From contig JAFEEV010000188.1 in NCBI GenBank assembly GCA_018240935.1, positions 1-6,314 on the forward strand: a DNA stretch of 6,314 bases. The letters are read 5' to 3'. Position numbers and translations under genes: made by a program. The stretch is from Pseudomonadota bacterium (GTDB lineage Bacteria > Pseudomonadota > Gammaproteobacteria > Burkholderiales > Nitrosomonadaceae). The notes beneath the pieces were generated by a model. That model was not told where the DNA came from. It searched no databases and saw nothing but the letters and a program-made list of their open reading frames with translations. The first letter of the stretch is position 1; each line of letters starts with the position of its first letter. This document shows positions 1-6,249 of the stretch, one piece after another.

Positions 1-335
1 CCCGGCTGCAAAAAGACAACAAAGGCTTTTGTATTGCTGCGTTGAGTTATATCTACAATCACCATGAGCGGGATTTGGCCGGTCAGGTGACCTCGGCGCA
101 TCACCAGCACCATGACCTGACTCTATCGAGCATGCATGTGCATTTGGATCACGAAAATTGTCTCGAAGTCACTATCCTGCGCGGTACCGTTCAGGATGTC
201 AGGCACTTCGCTAATCAACTCATCGCCACCAACGGCGTGCGTCACGGCAAACTGCATATCGTACCGATCGAACTTTCTCAGGAAACACATGCGCACTCCG
301 CCGTTCCCCATACGCACAGCAGCCCCCTGACTTGA
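1..335 (+). CDS. nikR: Nickel-responsive transcriptional regulator NikR, C-terminal part (5' end outside window)
   Basis: NikR is a ribbon-helix-helix repressor whose C-terminal domain binds Ni(II) and tetramerises; in other bacteria it represses nickel uptake genes. The frame is open from the left edge (first whole codon at 3) to TGA at 333-335, so the N-terminal DNA-binding domain lies outside the window. What remains aligns from memory with the E. coli NikR metal-binding domain. It has ALSYIYNHHERDL, then AHHQHHDL, then MHVHLDHENC, which supply residues equivalent to the E. coli nickel ligands His76, His87, His89 and Cys95, followed by GVRHGKLHIVP near the usual end of the family. The protein continues about 18 residues further in a histidine-containing tail (HAH, HTH). 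A TTG at 42 is an internal Leu codon, not the start. The gene converges on the urease locus, which suggests a role in nickel homeostasis for urease. Its promoter and targets cannot be seen. Confidence 0.93.
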   Translation, partial: RLQKDNKGFCIAALSYIYNHHERDLAGQVTSAHHQHHDLTLSSMHVHLDHENCLEVTILRGTVQDVRHFANQLIATNGVRHGKLHIVPIELSQETHAHSAVPHTHSSPLT

Positions 336-357
336 CCGTCCGCGGCGGCTCTCAGCA

Positions 358-386
358 AAAAGCCCTGCCGTCAAGACAGGGCTTTT
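358..386. terminator. Bidirectional Rho-independent terminator between nikR and the urea transporter gene
   Basis: AAAAGCCCTG (358-367) pairs perfectly with CAGGGCTTTT (377-386) across a 9-nt loop. The stem gives a T-run on the plus strand at 383-386, and the A-run at 357-361 gives a T-run on the minus strand. It lies 22 bp after the nikR stop and about 85 bp beyond the transporter stop, so it can end transcription from both convergent units. Confidence 0.85.
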
Positions 387-470
387 ATCATGCCGGGCCG
401 GGCAATGTCGATTGATCTCAATTCCACCTTGCTAGGCGGCCGCTCGTGCCGTCAGTTAATCAGCGCTGCG

Positions 471-1454
471 CTAAGAAGCATTGCCCCAGTATTTGGATTT
501 CCCGGCAGCAAATAAAAACATCCACATGACCAGAACAAACGGGAAAGTCAGCGTCGGCAAACCGATCGGCGCCAGAAAATTCGCCAAACCCGCCTGACAA
601 ATAATGGTCAGAATTCCCGCCAGCAAGGCCAGCAATGCGCTGCCCGCGGTTGGTTTGAGAAACACCCAGCCGACCGCCATCATCGTCAGCACCGGATTGA
701 ATGCATACAATCCCATAGTGATAAGCGTTTTGTCGGCGCCGAGCAGTACCGGCACAGCAACGCCAACGATCGCGCCCAATAGCGCCATGACAGCGCCACG
801 CATGGAAGTGATCGCAATACCGGTTAGGAATAAAATACCGACGATGACGCTATCGGCAAACATGACTTCGCCGATGCCTTTGGTGATTGCGGTATACCAA
901 GCTTCAATCGCATCTTTTGACAAGGTTGCAAATTCCGTCGTGACCACCGAAGCGGCTGCAATATCAGCAGGAATTGCCGGTGCGGGCAATACCGGGCCGC
1001 GGGAGAATCCATCGAAGGAATAGACTGCCACCATGAACATCCAGCATGTCAGAACAAACGGTGAAGTGGAAGCCGGGATGTTATAGGGTTGCAGAATTCG
1101 CATCAAAGCGGCCAGCACCACGGTTGACAATACCGATGCGAGCACCACATAGAGCCAGAGCTGCGGCGTATGTTCCAGAAATAAAAACAAACAGGGGCCG
1201 ACCAGGGTGCCATTAAACCCATACAATCCGGCATCGATATCGTCCTCCGAGAATCCCAGCACATAAGCCGCGATTGTGCTGCTCACAACGCCCACGGTCG
1301 CGGCAAGTCCGGCAGTAATTCCGCCGACGTACAATGCGATTAAAAAAATCAGACCGGTAACGGCGTTGCAACAGAAAAATACCTGCCCGACACCTCTGAA
1401 AATGACGCGCAAGGGCCTGGGTATCGCTTTGTCGATTGAAAGTGACCAATCCAT
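471..1454 (-). CDS. Urea transporter (UT family membrane channel)
   Basis: A 327-residue, strongly hydrophobic protein of the UT family, homologous to vertebrate SLC14 and bacterial urea channels, which pass urea through the inner membrane. Family marks are visible in two internally repeated halves. GVGQVFF at 21-27 corresponds to GIGEVMF at 193-199. GLYGFNGTLVG at 76-86 corresponds to GLYAFNPVLT at 248-257. The UT signature appears as IPASTSPF at 126-133 and LPTLTFPF at 299-306. Length fits bacterial members. The ATG at 1454 is preceded by AGGAG (1464-1468) at 9-nt spacing, which fixes the start. The gene follows ureG in the same direction, but a 143-bp transposon-like element lies between them, so shared transcription is uncertain. 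The terminator at 358-386 follows. An older label would be a general urea/short-amide channel. The family assignment is firm; substrate is inferred from family and context. Confidence 0.93.
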   Translation of the reverse strand: MDWSLSIDKAIPRPLRVIFRGVGQVFFCCNAVTGLIFLIALYVGGITAGLAATVGVVSSTIAAYVLGFSEDDIDAGLYGFNGTLVGPCLFLFLEHTPQLWLYVVLASVLSTVVLAALMRILQPYNIPASTSPFVLTCWMFMVAVYSFDGFSRGPVLPAPAIPADIAAASVVTTEFATLSKDAIEAWYTAITKGIGEVMFADSVIVGILFLTGIAITSMRGAVMALLGAIVGVAVPVLLGADKTLITMGLYAFNPVLTMMAVGWVFLKPTAGSALLALLAGILTIICQAGLANFLAPIGLPTLTFPFVLVMWMFLFAAGKSKYWGNAS

Positions 1455-1463
1455 GATGATGAG

Positions 1464-1468
1464 CTCCT
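1464..1468 (-). promoter_or_regulatory. Shine-Dalgarno site of the urea transporter gene
   Basis: AGGAG on the minus strand, 9 nt upstream of the ATG at 1454. It lies outside the inserted element (which ends at 1480), so the insertion left the ribosome binding site intact. Confidence 0.75.
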
Positions 1469-1479
1469 AAGTTTTTTAT

Positions 1480-1622
1480 GGAAACGCTGATTAATTGACT
1501 ACACGAGCGAATCTCTTCGTTGCCCGGTACTCGCTCCCTCGCTTATCTTATTGATAGATCTCGGTTGCTGTGTTCCGTGCGCCTCGTGCTTCATCTCGTT
1601 CGTCCAATTAATCAGTGCTTCC
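1480..1622. mobile_element. 143-bp MITE-like element with 18-bp terminal inverted repeats and a TTAT target duplication
   Basis: The left end GGAAACGCTGATTAATTG (1480-1497) and the reverse complement of the right end, GGAAGCACTGATTAATTG (1605-1622), match at 16 of 18 positions. Both ends are flanked by TTAT (1476-1479 and 1623-1626), a perfect 4-bp direct repeat as expected for a target-site duplication. The interior is too short for a transposase and has no convincing gene. Ends starting GGAA with a 4-bp duplication resemble the IS5 family (known to duplicate 4 bp, often YTAR); that assignment is inference. The element fills nearly all the space between ureG, which stops 22 bp before it in the direction of transcription, and the urea transporter, which starts 25 bp after it. 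It may be a non-autonomous element mobilised in trans, or a remnant of a longer insertion sequence. Confidence 0.8.
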
Positions 1623-1648
1623 TTATGGAAAAACAGCCGCGGCAAAAT

Positions 1649-2286
1649 TCATCCGCTGGCCTGTTGCTTGACTTCTTCCAGCAATCCTTGTTTTACAATG
1701 AAATCGACGATCTGATCCACGCCTTCGCCGGTATGCAGATTGGTGAAAACAAACGGCCGGTCGCCGCGCATTTTTTTGGCGTCGCGCGCCATGACGTCCA
1801 GATTCGCGCCGACGTACGGCGCCAGGTCCGTTTTATTGATCACCAGGAGCGCCGAGCGCGTGATGCCGGGCCGCCCTTGCGGGGTATTTTTTCACCGGCA
1901 GCGACGTCGATCACGTAGATCGTCAAATCGGAGAGCTCGGGACTGAAGGTCGAGGCGAGATTGTCACCGCCGGATTCAACCAGAATCAGGTCAAGATTGG
2001 GGAAATCGGCCGTCATGCGGGCAATCGCTTCGAGGTTGATGGAAGCGTCTTCACGGATTGCCGTATGCGGACACCCGCCGGTCTCCACCCCCATCAAACG
2101 TTCGGGAGGCAGCGCATTGGCGCGCAATAAAATTTCCATATCCTCCTTGGTGTAAATATCGTTGGTGATGACCGCCATTTCATAGCGGTCGCGCATTTTT
2201 TTGCTCAAGGCTTCGCACAATGCCGTCTTCCCCGATCCGACCGGACCGCCGATGCCGACTCGCAGGGGATTTGATGGTTTATTCAT
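1649..2286 (-). pseudogene. ureG: Urease accessory GTPase UreG, frameshifted by a 1-nt deletion
   Basis: UreG is the SIMIBI-class GTPase that carries nickel and drives urease activation with UreF and UreD. The first frame (2286-1840) encodes 148 residues with the P-loop GGPVGSGKT (13-21), the Cys-Pro-His metal motif (72-74), ESGGDNL (104-110) and IDVAAGEKIPRKGGP (126-140), then runs into unrelated sequence. The second frame carries the missing part, including NKTDLAPYVGA and RGDRPFVFTNL, to TGA at 1649. Adding one C on the plus strand in the CC at 1866-1867 restores GGP-GITRSALLVINKTDL and a normal 212-residue protein with no other defect. As given, the product lacks the NKxD guanine-specificity motif and would be inactive. 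With both halves so well preserved, a sequencing or assembly error is at least as likely as a recent mutation. ureF ends 18 bp upstream. The Shine-Dalgarno is weak (GGATAG about 10 nt before ATG). Confidence 0.92.
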
Positions 2287-2304
2287 ATCGTTCTATCCAA
2301 AAAA

Positions 2305-2988
2305 TTATGATCGGTAAATTCTGCTGTATTGCGTTTCATGCTGCATGGACAACAGCGACAATCCCGGCGCCCAATTGGATAATTCATCGTCATCGAGCTG
2401 CTGCGCCCGCAGCGCCGCTTTTTCAATCGCCGCGTGCAGGGAAAACAGCAAGCTTTGCCCCGAGACCTGACCGAGCGGAACCGATTTAACGCAAACCAGC
2501 ACTTGATTCTCAACCATCGAGAACAGCATGCCGAGCAGCGCCGCCTGATGCGGTACCGCAAGCGCTTCCGCCGCGCAGGCGAACGCCGTGGGCAGCGGAA
2601 TTTCCGCTTGATCGGCCAGGATCGCGCGCAGCGAATCATCCGCAAGATTCAGATCGATGACGAGTTTTGCCAAGGAATAGCCCATTTGAATAGTTTCCGC
2701 GCGGAATTCAGCGGTATCACGCGCGGCAATGAAGCACTCGGTCCAATGATTGACGCTCGCCGCATCGCGCCGGGAAAAAGCTTGCAGCAAGCGCCATGCG
2801 ACAGGCGCTTCAAAATCGGCAGCGATAGCCAGATATTCCGTGATCCAGGCGCGCGCCGAGCTTTCGTTATGGACGATACCTTTCTCGATTGCCGACTCCA
2901 GACCTTGCGAATAGGTATACGCGCCCACCGGCAGCGACGGGCTCGCCAACTGGAGCAAACGAAGCAATAAGGCGGATTGCAAAGTCAT
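2305..2988 (-). CDS. ureF: Urease accessory protein UreF
   Basis: UreF is an all-helical chaperone that joins UreD and UreG on apo-urease and helps gate GTP-dependent nickel insertion. The 227-residue length is usual. Near the N-terminus is SPSLPVGAYTYSQGLE (16-31), the family hallmark, and the protein ends in HETQYSRIYRS (217-227), matching the typical UreF tail. The middle is Ala- and Leu-rich helix. The ATG at 2988 lies only 2 nt after the ureE stop (TAG at 2993-2991), and no Shine-Dalgarno sequence precedes it, so translation is probably coupled to ureE. ureG follows after 18 bp. All in all, identity is clear and nothing looks damaged. Confidence 0.95.
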   Translation of the reverse strand: MTLQSALLLRLLQLASPSLPVGAYTYSQGLESAIEKGIVHNESSARAWITEYLAIAADFEAPVAWRLLQAFSRRDAASVNHWTECFIAARDTAEFRAETIQMGYSLAKLVIDLNLADDSLRAILADQAEIPLPTAFACAAEALAVPHQAALLGMLFSMVENQVLVCVKSVPLGQVSGQSLLFSLHAAIEKAALRAQQLDDDELSNWAPGLSLLSMQHETQYSRIYRS

Positions 2989-2990
2989 TG

Positions 2991-3515
2991 CTAGGAGCGC
3001 GAATCGGATGGCCGGTGAATCTTCTGCCGGGCCGGAATCGGCGCCAGCGGACCGTGCGCATGATAGTGACCGTCGCCATGATGATGGTGCCCGCCGCCAC
3101 CGTAAGCTCCCGATTCCGGTTCGAATTGCGCATTCTCCTCGGTAACCGTAGCGCCCAAGCCTTCCAGCATTTGTTTCAAGACGCTATCGGCATGAATGCG
3201 CAGAAATCCTTCGCCGACTTGCGTTTGCGTATGCCGGTTGCCCAAATGGAAAGCACAGCGCAATAAATCGTGCGGAGTGCGGCAGGTAATCCGATAGGTC
3301 GGTTCATGGGCCGCGATGATTTGCACTACCCGCCCATCGGCGCTTTTCAGCAAATCGTTATTGCGCAAAACGGTGCCGCGCTCGGTAAAAATAGCGACTT
3401 CCTCACCGGATTCGAGTGCTGTTCTGAGGCGGCTGTTTTCGCGCATTTCATAAGGCAGAACCAGTTGCGCAAACACCGATTCGGCCCGGTCTATTTTTGT
3501 ATTCAGCGTAATCAT
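2991..3515 (-). CDS. ureE: Urease accessory metallochaperone UreE with His-rich C-terminal tail
   Basis: UreE is the cytoplasmic dimeric nickel chaperone that feeds nickel to the UreG/UreF/UreD complex. The 174-residue protein has the N-terminal peptide-binding region (about 1-72) and a metal-binding domain with FHLGNRH (89-95), whose final His corresponds to the conserved nickel ligand at the dimer interface. The further His pair seen in the Klebsiella protein (HDH) reads as A-D-S here (109-111). The C-terminus bears a nickel-storage type tail: GGGG at 139-142, then seven His within 143-154 (HHHHGDGHYHAH) and one more at 167. The ATG at 3515 has no evident Shine-Dalgarno and lies 12 nt after a small open frame, so coupling to it is possible. 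The stop is 2 nt before ureF. Confidence 0.95.
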   Translation of the reverse strand: MITLNTKIDRAESVFAQLVLPYEMRENSRLRTALESGEEVAIFTERGTVLRNNDLLKSADGRVVQIIAAHEPTYRITCRTPHDLLRCAFHLGNRHTQTQVGEGFLRIHADSVLKQMLEGLGATVTEENAQFEPESGAYGGGGHHHHGDGHYHAHGPLAPIPARQKIHRPSDSRS

Positions 3516-3527
3516 CTGTTGTTATCG

Positions 3528-3653
3528 TCAGTTTGTGATTTCGACGATCACCGTCATTGCGTTATCGCAATAACGGCGATCCGCAGGCGGAGCAACTTCC
3601 AATTTGGGAATCGCATAGCAGGGATTCCCCGTGTGGACAATTCGCTCCGCCAC
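3528..3653 (-). CDS. Candidate small protein between ureC and ureE (41 aa, unrecognised)
   Basis: I do not recognise this protein. A GTG at 3653 opens a 42-codon frame (stop included) ending in TGA at 3528. It is preceded by AGGA (3663-3660), which overlaps the ureC stop TAG, at 6-nt spacing. The frame occupies 126 of the 146 bp between ureC and ureE and stops 12 nt before ureE. The peptide begins (V/M)AERIVHTGNPC and ends NAMTVIVEITN, with two Cys (11 and 29), a single His and no signal peptide or membrane segment. The spacing, Shine-Dalgarno and fit to the gap favour a real gene, perhaps coupling ureC to ureE translation. It could instead be a remnant of a longer gene or a chance frame. Function unknown. 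Confidence 0.45.
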   Translation of the reverse strand: MAERIVHTGNPCYAIPKLEVAPPADRRYCDNAMTVIVEITN

Positions 3654-3661
3654 CGGTATTC

Positions 3662-5368
3662 CTAAAATAGAAAATACCGTTGCGCCATTGGTAATACATC
3701 TTCCGCGCCGCATGTCAGCAACTGGCCGTCCGCGCGCACTTCATACGTTTCCGGATCGACTTCCATTTTCGGTGTGGCGCTGTTGTGAATCATGTCTTTC
3801 TTGCGCAGGTTACGTGTATTCTTAACCGTAATCAGGTTTTTATCCAATTTCAACTGATCAATTAAGCCAGCATTCAGCGCAGCTTGAGAAGCGAATGTAA
3901 AACAGGATGTTTTAATGCCGCCGCCGTATCCGCCGAACATGTAGCGGTAATGCACGGGTTGCGGTGTTGGAATCGATGCATTCGGATCACCCATCAGCGA
4001 TGCGGCGATCATGCCGCCTTTCAGGATCATCGAGGGCTTGACGCCGAAGAATCCTGGTCTCCAAAGAACAAGATCAGCATATTTACCGACTTCGACCGAA
4101 CCGATGGCGTGCGCGATGCCGTGGGTAATCGCCGGATTGATCGTGTATTTGGCAACGTAACGCTTGACCCGGAAATTGTCGTTTCTCGAGTTGTCTTCCT
4201 GCAATGTGCCGCGCTGAATTTTCATTTTATGCGCGGTCTGCCAGGTGCGCAGCACCACTTCACCGATCCGGCCCATCGCTTGCGAATCCGAGGACATCAT
4301 CGAAATTGCCCCCATATCGTGCAGAATATCCTCGGCGGCAATCGTTTCCTTACGGATGCGCGATTCGGCAAAAGCCAGATCTTCCGCGATATTGGCGTGC
4401 AAGTGATGGCATACCATCAGCATATCCAAGTGCTCGTCGAGCGTGTTGACGGTATACGGGCGGGTTGGATTAGTCGATGACGGCAGTACATTGTCGAGTC
4501 CCACGACAGCAATGATGTCGGGCGCATGACCGCCGCCCGCGCCTTCGGTATGGAAGGTATGTATCGTGCGGTCTTTCATCGCGGCGATGGTATTTTCCAG
4601 ATAACCGCCTTCGTTGATTGTGTCGGTATGAATGGCAACCTGCACATCGTATTTGTCCGCAACAGCCAAACAATTATCAATAGCTGCATAAGTCGTACCC
4701 CAATCTTCATGGAGCTTCATACCGCAAGCACCAGCAAGAATTTGCTCTTCAAGCGGTGTTGGCAAACTGGTATTGCCTTTACCGAAGAAACCGGTGTTCA
4801 TGACTAATCCGTCGGAGGCTCTCAGCATCGAATGGATGTGCCAAGGGCCGGGCGTACAAGTGGTAGCGGCTGTCCCAACCGCGGGCCCGGTGCCGCCGCC
4901 CAGCATGGTGGTAATGCCGTTCATCATTGCGTCTTCGGCTTGCTGCGGAGAAATGAAGTGGATGTGCGTATCCACGCCGCCGGCGGTCACAATCATATTT
5001 TCACCGGCGATGATTTCGGTCGCCGCACCGATGGCCATCGTTACATTGGGCTGGATATCGGGATTGCCGGCTTTGCCGATATTGGCGATTTTGCCATTCT
5101 TGATGCCGATGTCCGCTTTGACGATTCCCCAATGATCGACAATGATCGCATTGGTGATCACGGTATCCATGACGTCTGCATGATTGCGCTGCGATTGCCC
5201 CATGCCGTCGCGGATCACTTTTCCGCCGCCAAATTTTACTTCCTCGCCATAGGTGGTGAAGTCTCTCTCAATTTCGATGAAAAGTTCGGTATCGGCTAGA
5301 CGGACACGGTCTCCGGTCGTCGGCCCCATCATTTCCGCATAAGTTTGACGGGAAATTTTTACACTCAT
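3662..5368 (-). CDS. ureC: Urease alpha (catalytic) subunit UreC
   Basis: The catalytic subunit of urease (EC 3.5.1.5), which hydrolyses urea to ammonia and carbamate at a dinuclear nickel centre in the cytoplasm. At 568 residues it is full length, ending in the typical MAQRYFLF. All active-site residues are present: His135 and His137 (in VDTHIHF), Lys218 for carbamylation with His220 (in GMKLHED), His247, His273, Cys320-His321 in the mobile flap (MVCHHLHANIAED) and Asp361 (MSSDSQAMGR). These sit one position later than in the Klebsiella enzyme. The start ATG at 5368 (MSVKISRQTYAEMMGPTTGDRV) has a very strong GGAGGAG 7 nt upstream. ureB lies 33 bp upstream. No frameshift or missing residue was seen, so the enzyme itself looks functional if the accessory set is intact. 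Confidence 0.98.
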   Translation of the reverse strand: MSVKISRQTYAEMMGPTTGDRVRLADTELFIEIERDFTTYGEEVKFGGGKVIRDGMGQSQRNHADVMDTVITNAIIVDHWGIVKADIGIKNGKIANIGKAGNPDIQPNVTMAIGAATEIIAGENMIVTAGGVDTHIHFISPQQAEDAMMNGITTMLGGGTGPAVGTAATTCTPGPWHIHSMLRASDGLVMNTGFFGKGNTSLPTPLEEQILAGACGMKLHEDWGTTYAAIDNCLAVADKYDVQVAIHTDTINEGGYLENTIAAMKDRTIHTFHTEGAGGGHAPDIIAVVGLDNVLPSSTNPTRPYTVNTLDEHLDMLMVCHHLHANIAEDLAFAESRIRKETIAAEDILHDMGAISMMSSDSQAMGRIGEVVLRTWQTAHKMKIQRGTLQEDNSRNDNFRVKRYVAKYTINPAITHGIAHAIGSVEVGKYADLVLWRPGFFGVKPSMILKGGMIAASLMGDPNASIPTPQPVHYRYMFGGYGGGIKTSCFTFASQAALNAGLIDQLKLDKNLITVKNTRNLRKKDMIHNSATPKMEVDPETYEVRADGQLLTCGAEDVLPMAQRYFLF

Positions 5369-5375
5369 TATTTTA

Positions 5376-5382
5376 CTCCTCC
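5376..5382 (-). promoter_or_regulatory. Strong Shine-Dalgarno site of ureC
   Basis: GGAGGAG on the minus strand, 7 nt before the ureC ATG, in an AT-rich 33-bp gap after ureB. It is the strongest ribosome binding site in the locus and contrasts with the poor sites of ureE, ureF and ureG, consistent with higher output of the structural subunit. Confidence 0.8.
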
Positions 5383-5401
5383 AAAATTGTTGTAAATCAA
5401 A

Positions 5402-5722
5402 CTATTTCAGTTTGCCCATCACTTTCTGATTGAATCCATACACGACCCGGTCACCCGCAAGCTCGACCAGCTCGACGGTTCTCTCTTGTCCAGGCTCGAA
5501 GCGGATGGCCGTGCCCGCCATGATATTCAGGCGCATGCCATACGCTGCGTCGCGGTCAAATTTCATGGCGGAGTTAACTTCGTAAAAATGAAAATGGGAA
5601 CCGATCTGGATCGGACGATCCCCGCCATTGGAAACGGTCAGGGATTTAGTTTTTCTACCGGCGTTCAACTCGATTTCACCCGGTTCGGTAAACACTTCGC
5701 CTGGAATCATGGGTACTCTCAT
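5402..5722 (-). CDS. ureB: Urease beta subunit UreB
   Basis: The small structural subunit that packs on UreC in the (UreABC)3 trimer; it has no catalytic residues. At 106 residues it has normal length for the separate beta subunit. Typical sequence is visible: MIPGEVFTEPGEIELNAGR near the start, GDRPIQIGSHFHFYEVN in the middle, then FDRDAAYGMRLNI and a C-terminal GFNQKVMGKL. The start at 5722 is four residues before the common MIPGE start; it is preferred because AGGAG lies 6 nt before it. ureA is 23 bp upstream and ureC 33 bp downstream. Separate ureA and ureB genes exclude the fused Helicobacter-type arrangement. Confidence 0.97.
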   Translation of the reverse strand: MRVPMIPGEVFTEPGEIELNAGRKTKSLTVSNGGDRPIQIGSHFHFYEVNSAMKFDRDAAYGMRLNIMAGTAIRFEPGQERTVELVELAGDRVVYGFNQKVMGKLK

Positions 5723-5745
5723 GGCATTCTCCTATTGCTTATTCG

Positions 5746-6048
5746 TTAAATGATCGGATTGTGCACGGTGACCAGCTTGGTTCCGTCGGGAAATGTCGCT
5801 TCCACTTGAATATCCGGAATCATCTCGGGTACGCCTTCCATCACATCCGTGCGCGTCAACACTCTTTGTCCCGCCGCCATCAGCTCCGCCACCGTGCGGC
5901 CATCCCTGGCGCCCTCCAATACGGCGCAGGTAATCAGTGCAACCGCTTCCGGGTAATTGAGCCTTAAGCCGCGGGCTTTGCGCCGTTCAGCCAGTAATCC
6001 GGCGGTGAAAATTTGCAGTTTGTCTTTCTCTCTCGGTGTTAAGTCCAT
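5746..6048 (-). CDS. ureA: Urease gamma subunit UreA
   Basis: The smallest structural subunit of three-subunit bacterial urease. The 100-residue product begins MDLTPREKDKLQIFTAGLLAERR and contains LNYPEAVALI, EGARDGRTVAELM, VPEMIPDIQVEATFPDGTKLVTVHNPI, all hallmark UreA sequence. The frame stays open upstream to 6108, but the ATG at 6048 is chosen because AGGAG sits 7 nt before it and because it gives the standard length and N-terminus. It is the first urease gene in the window; ureD, often placed here, is absent. Upstream are about 60 bp of spacer and then a transposon-like element, so the operon promoter may lie in or beyond that element. Confidence 0.97.
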   Translation of the reverse strand: MDLTPREKDKLQIFTAGLLAERRKARGLRLNYPEAVALITCAVLEGARDGRTVAELMAAGQRVLTRTDVMEGVPEMIPDIQVEATFPDGTKLVTVHNPII

Positions 6049-6055
6049 CGCTTTT

Positions 6056-6060
6056 CTCCT
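6056..6060 (-). promoter_or_regulatory. Shine-Dalgarno site that fixes the ureA start
   Basis: AGGAG on the minus strand, 7 nt before the ATG at 6048. It decides against the longer in-frame start at 6108, whose extra 20 residues do not resemble UreA and whose codons begin at the edge of the transposon-like element. Confidence 0.8.
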
Positions 6061-6108
6061 GGTTAAAGTTATATTTACAACTAAGGCCGCGGCCGTATCC
6101 GAAGCCAA

Positions 6109-6249
6109 GGAAACTCTGGAAAACTACTGCGCTCGGTCATGCTGTGTTGAAATCAGACTCAAAATGCTCATTTGCACCTGGTAAACCGCACTTTTTTCGC
6201 TTGATTCCGCTTTGCCTGACCTTCGCTCGCCACCTTTTTCAGAGCTTCC
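6109..6249. mobile_element. 141-bp MITE-like element with about 17-bp imperfect terminal inverted repeats, upstream of ureA
   Basis: The left end AAGGAAACTCTGGAAAA (6107-6123) and the reverse complement of the right end, AAGGAAGCTCTGAAAAA (6235-6251), match at 15 of 17 positions; counted from GGAA to TTCC the element is 141 bp. Its length and outer ends (GGAARC.CTG) resemble the element at 1480-1622, but the interior is different. The right flank is TTAA (6250-6253), which fits the YTAR target preference of IS5-type elements, while the left flank is CCAA (6105-6108), so no intact target duplication is seen. It contains no credible gene. It separates the end of an upstream gene from ureA. An old insertion or a recombined copy would both explain the unmatched flanks. 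Confidence 0.65.

Noticed and set aside
1631..1648. GCCGCGGCTGTTTTT after ureG (minus strand) as a Rho-independent terminator
   Set aside because: The GCCGCGGC is self-complementary with no room for a loop, so a stable hairpin of useful length cannot form.
1840..1880. Programmed ribosomal frameshift to make full-length UreG
   Set aside because: Joining the frames would need a -1 shift, but no canonical slippery heptamer is present at CCCGGCA, and UreG is not known to use one; a deletion or sequence error is simpler.
2434..2970. Long plus-strand open frame (178 codons) opposite ureF
   Set aside because: It lies wholly antisense to a clear UreF gene, has an Arg-rich composition typical of shadow frames, and shows no recognisable motif.
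3884..4480. Long plus-strand open frame (198 codons) opposite ureC
   Set aside because: Antisense to highly conserved UreC active-site sequence; a composition artefact without family resemblance.
6068..6073. TATAAC as a -10 box for ureA on the minus strand
   Set aside because: A start about 7 nt downstream would fall at the Shine-Dalgarno sequence, leaving almost no leader, and no -35 box lies at suitable distance.
6085..6094. Perfect 10-bp palindrome GGCCGCGGCC upstream of ureA as an operator
   Set aside because: Short, pure GC and without flanking symmetry or a second copy; chance is likely and no regulator is known to me for it.
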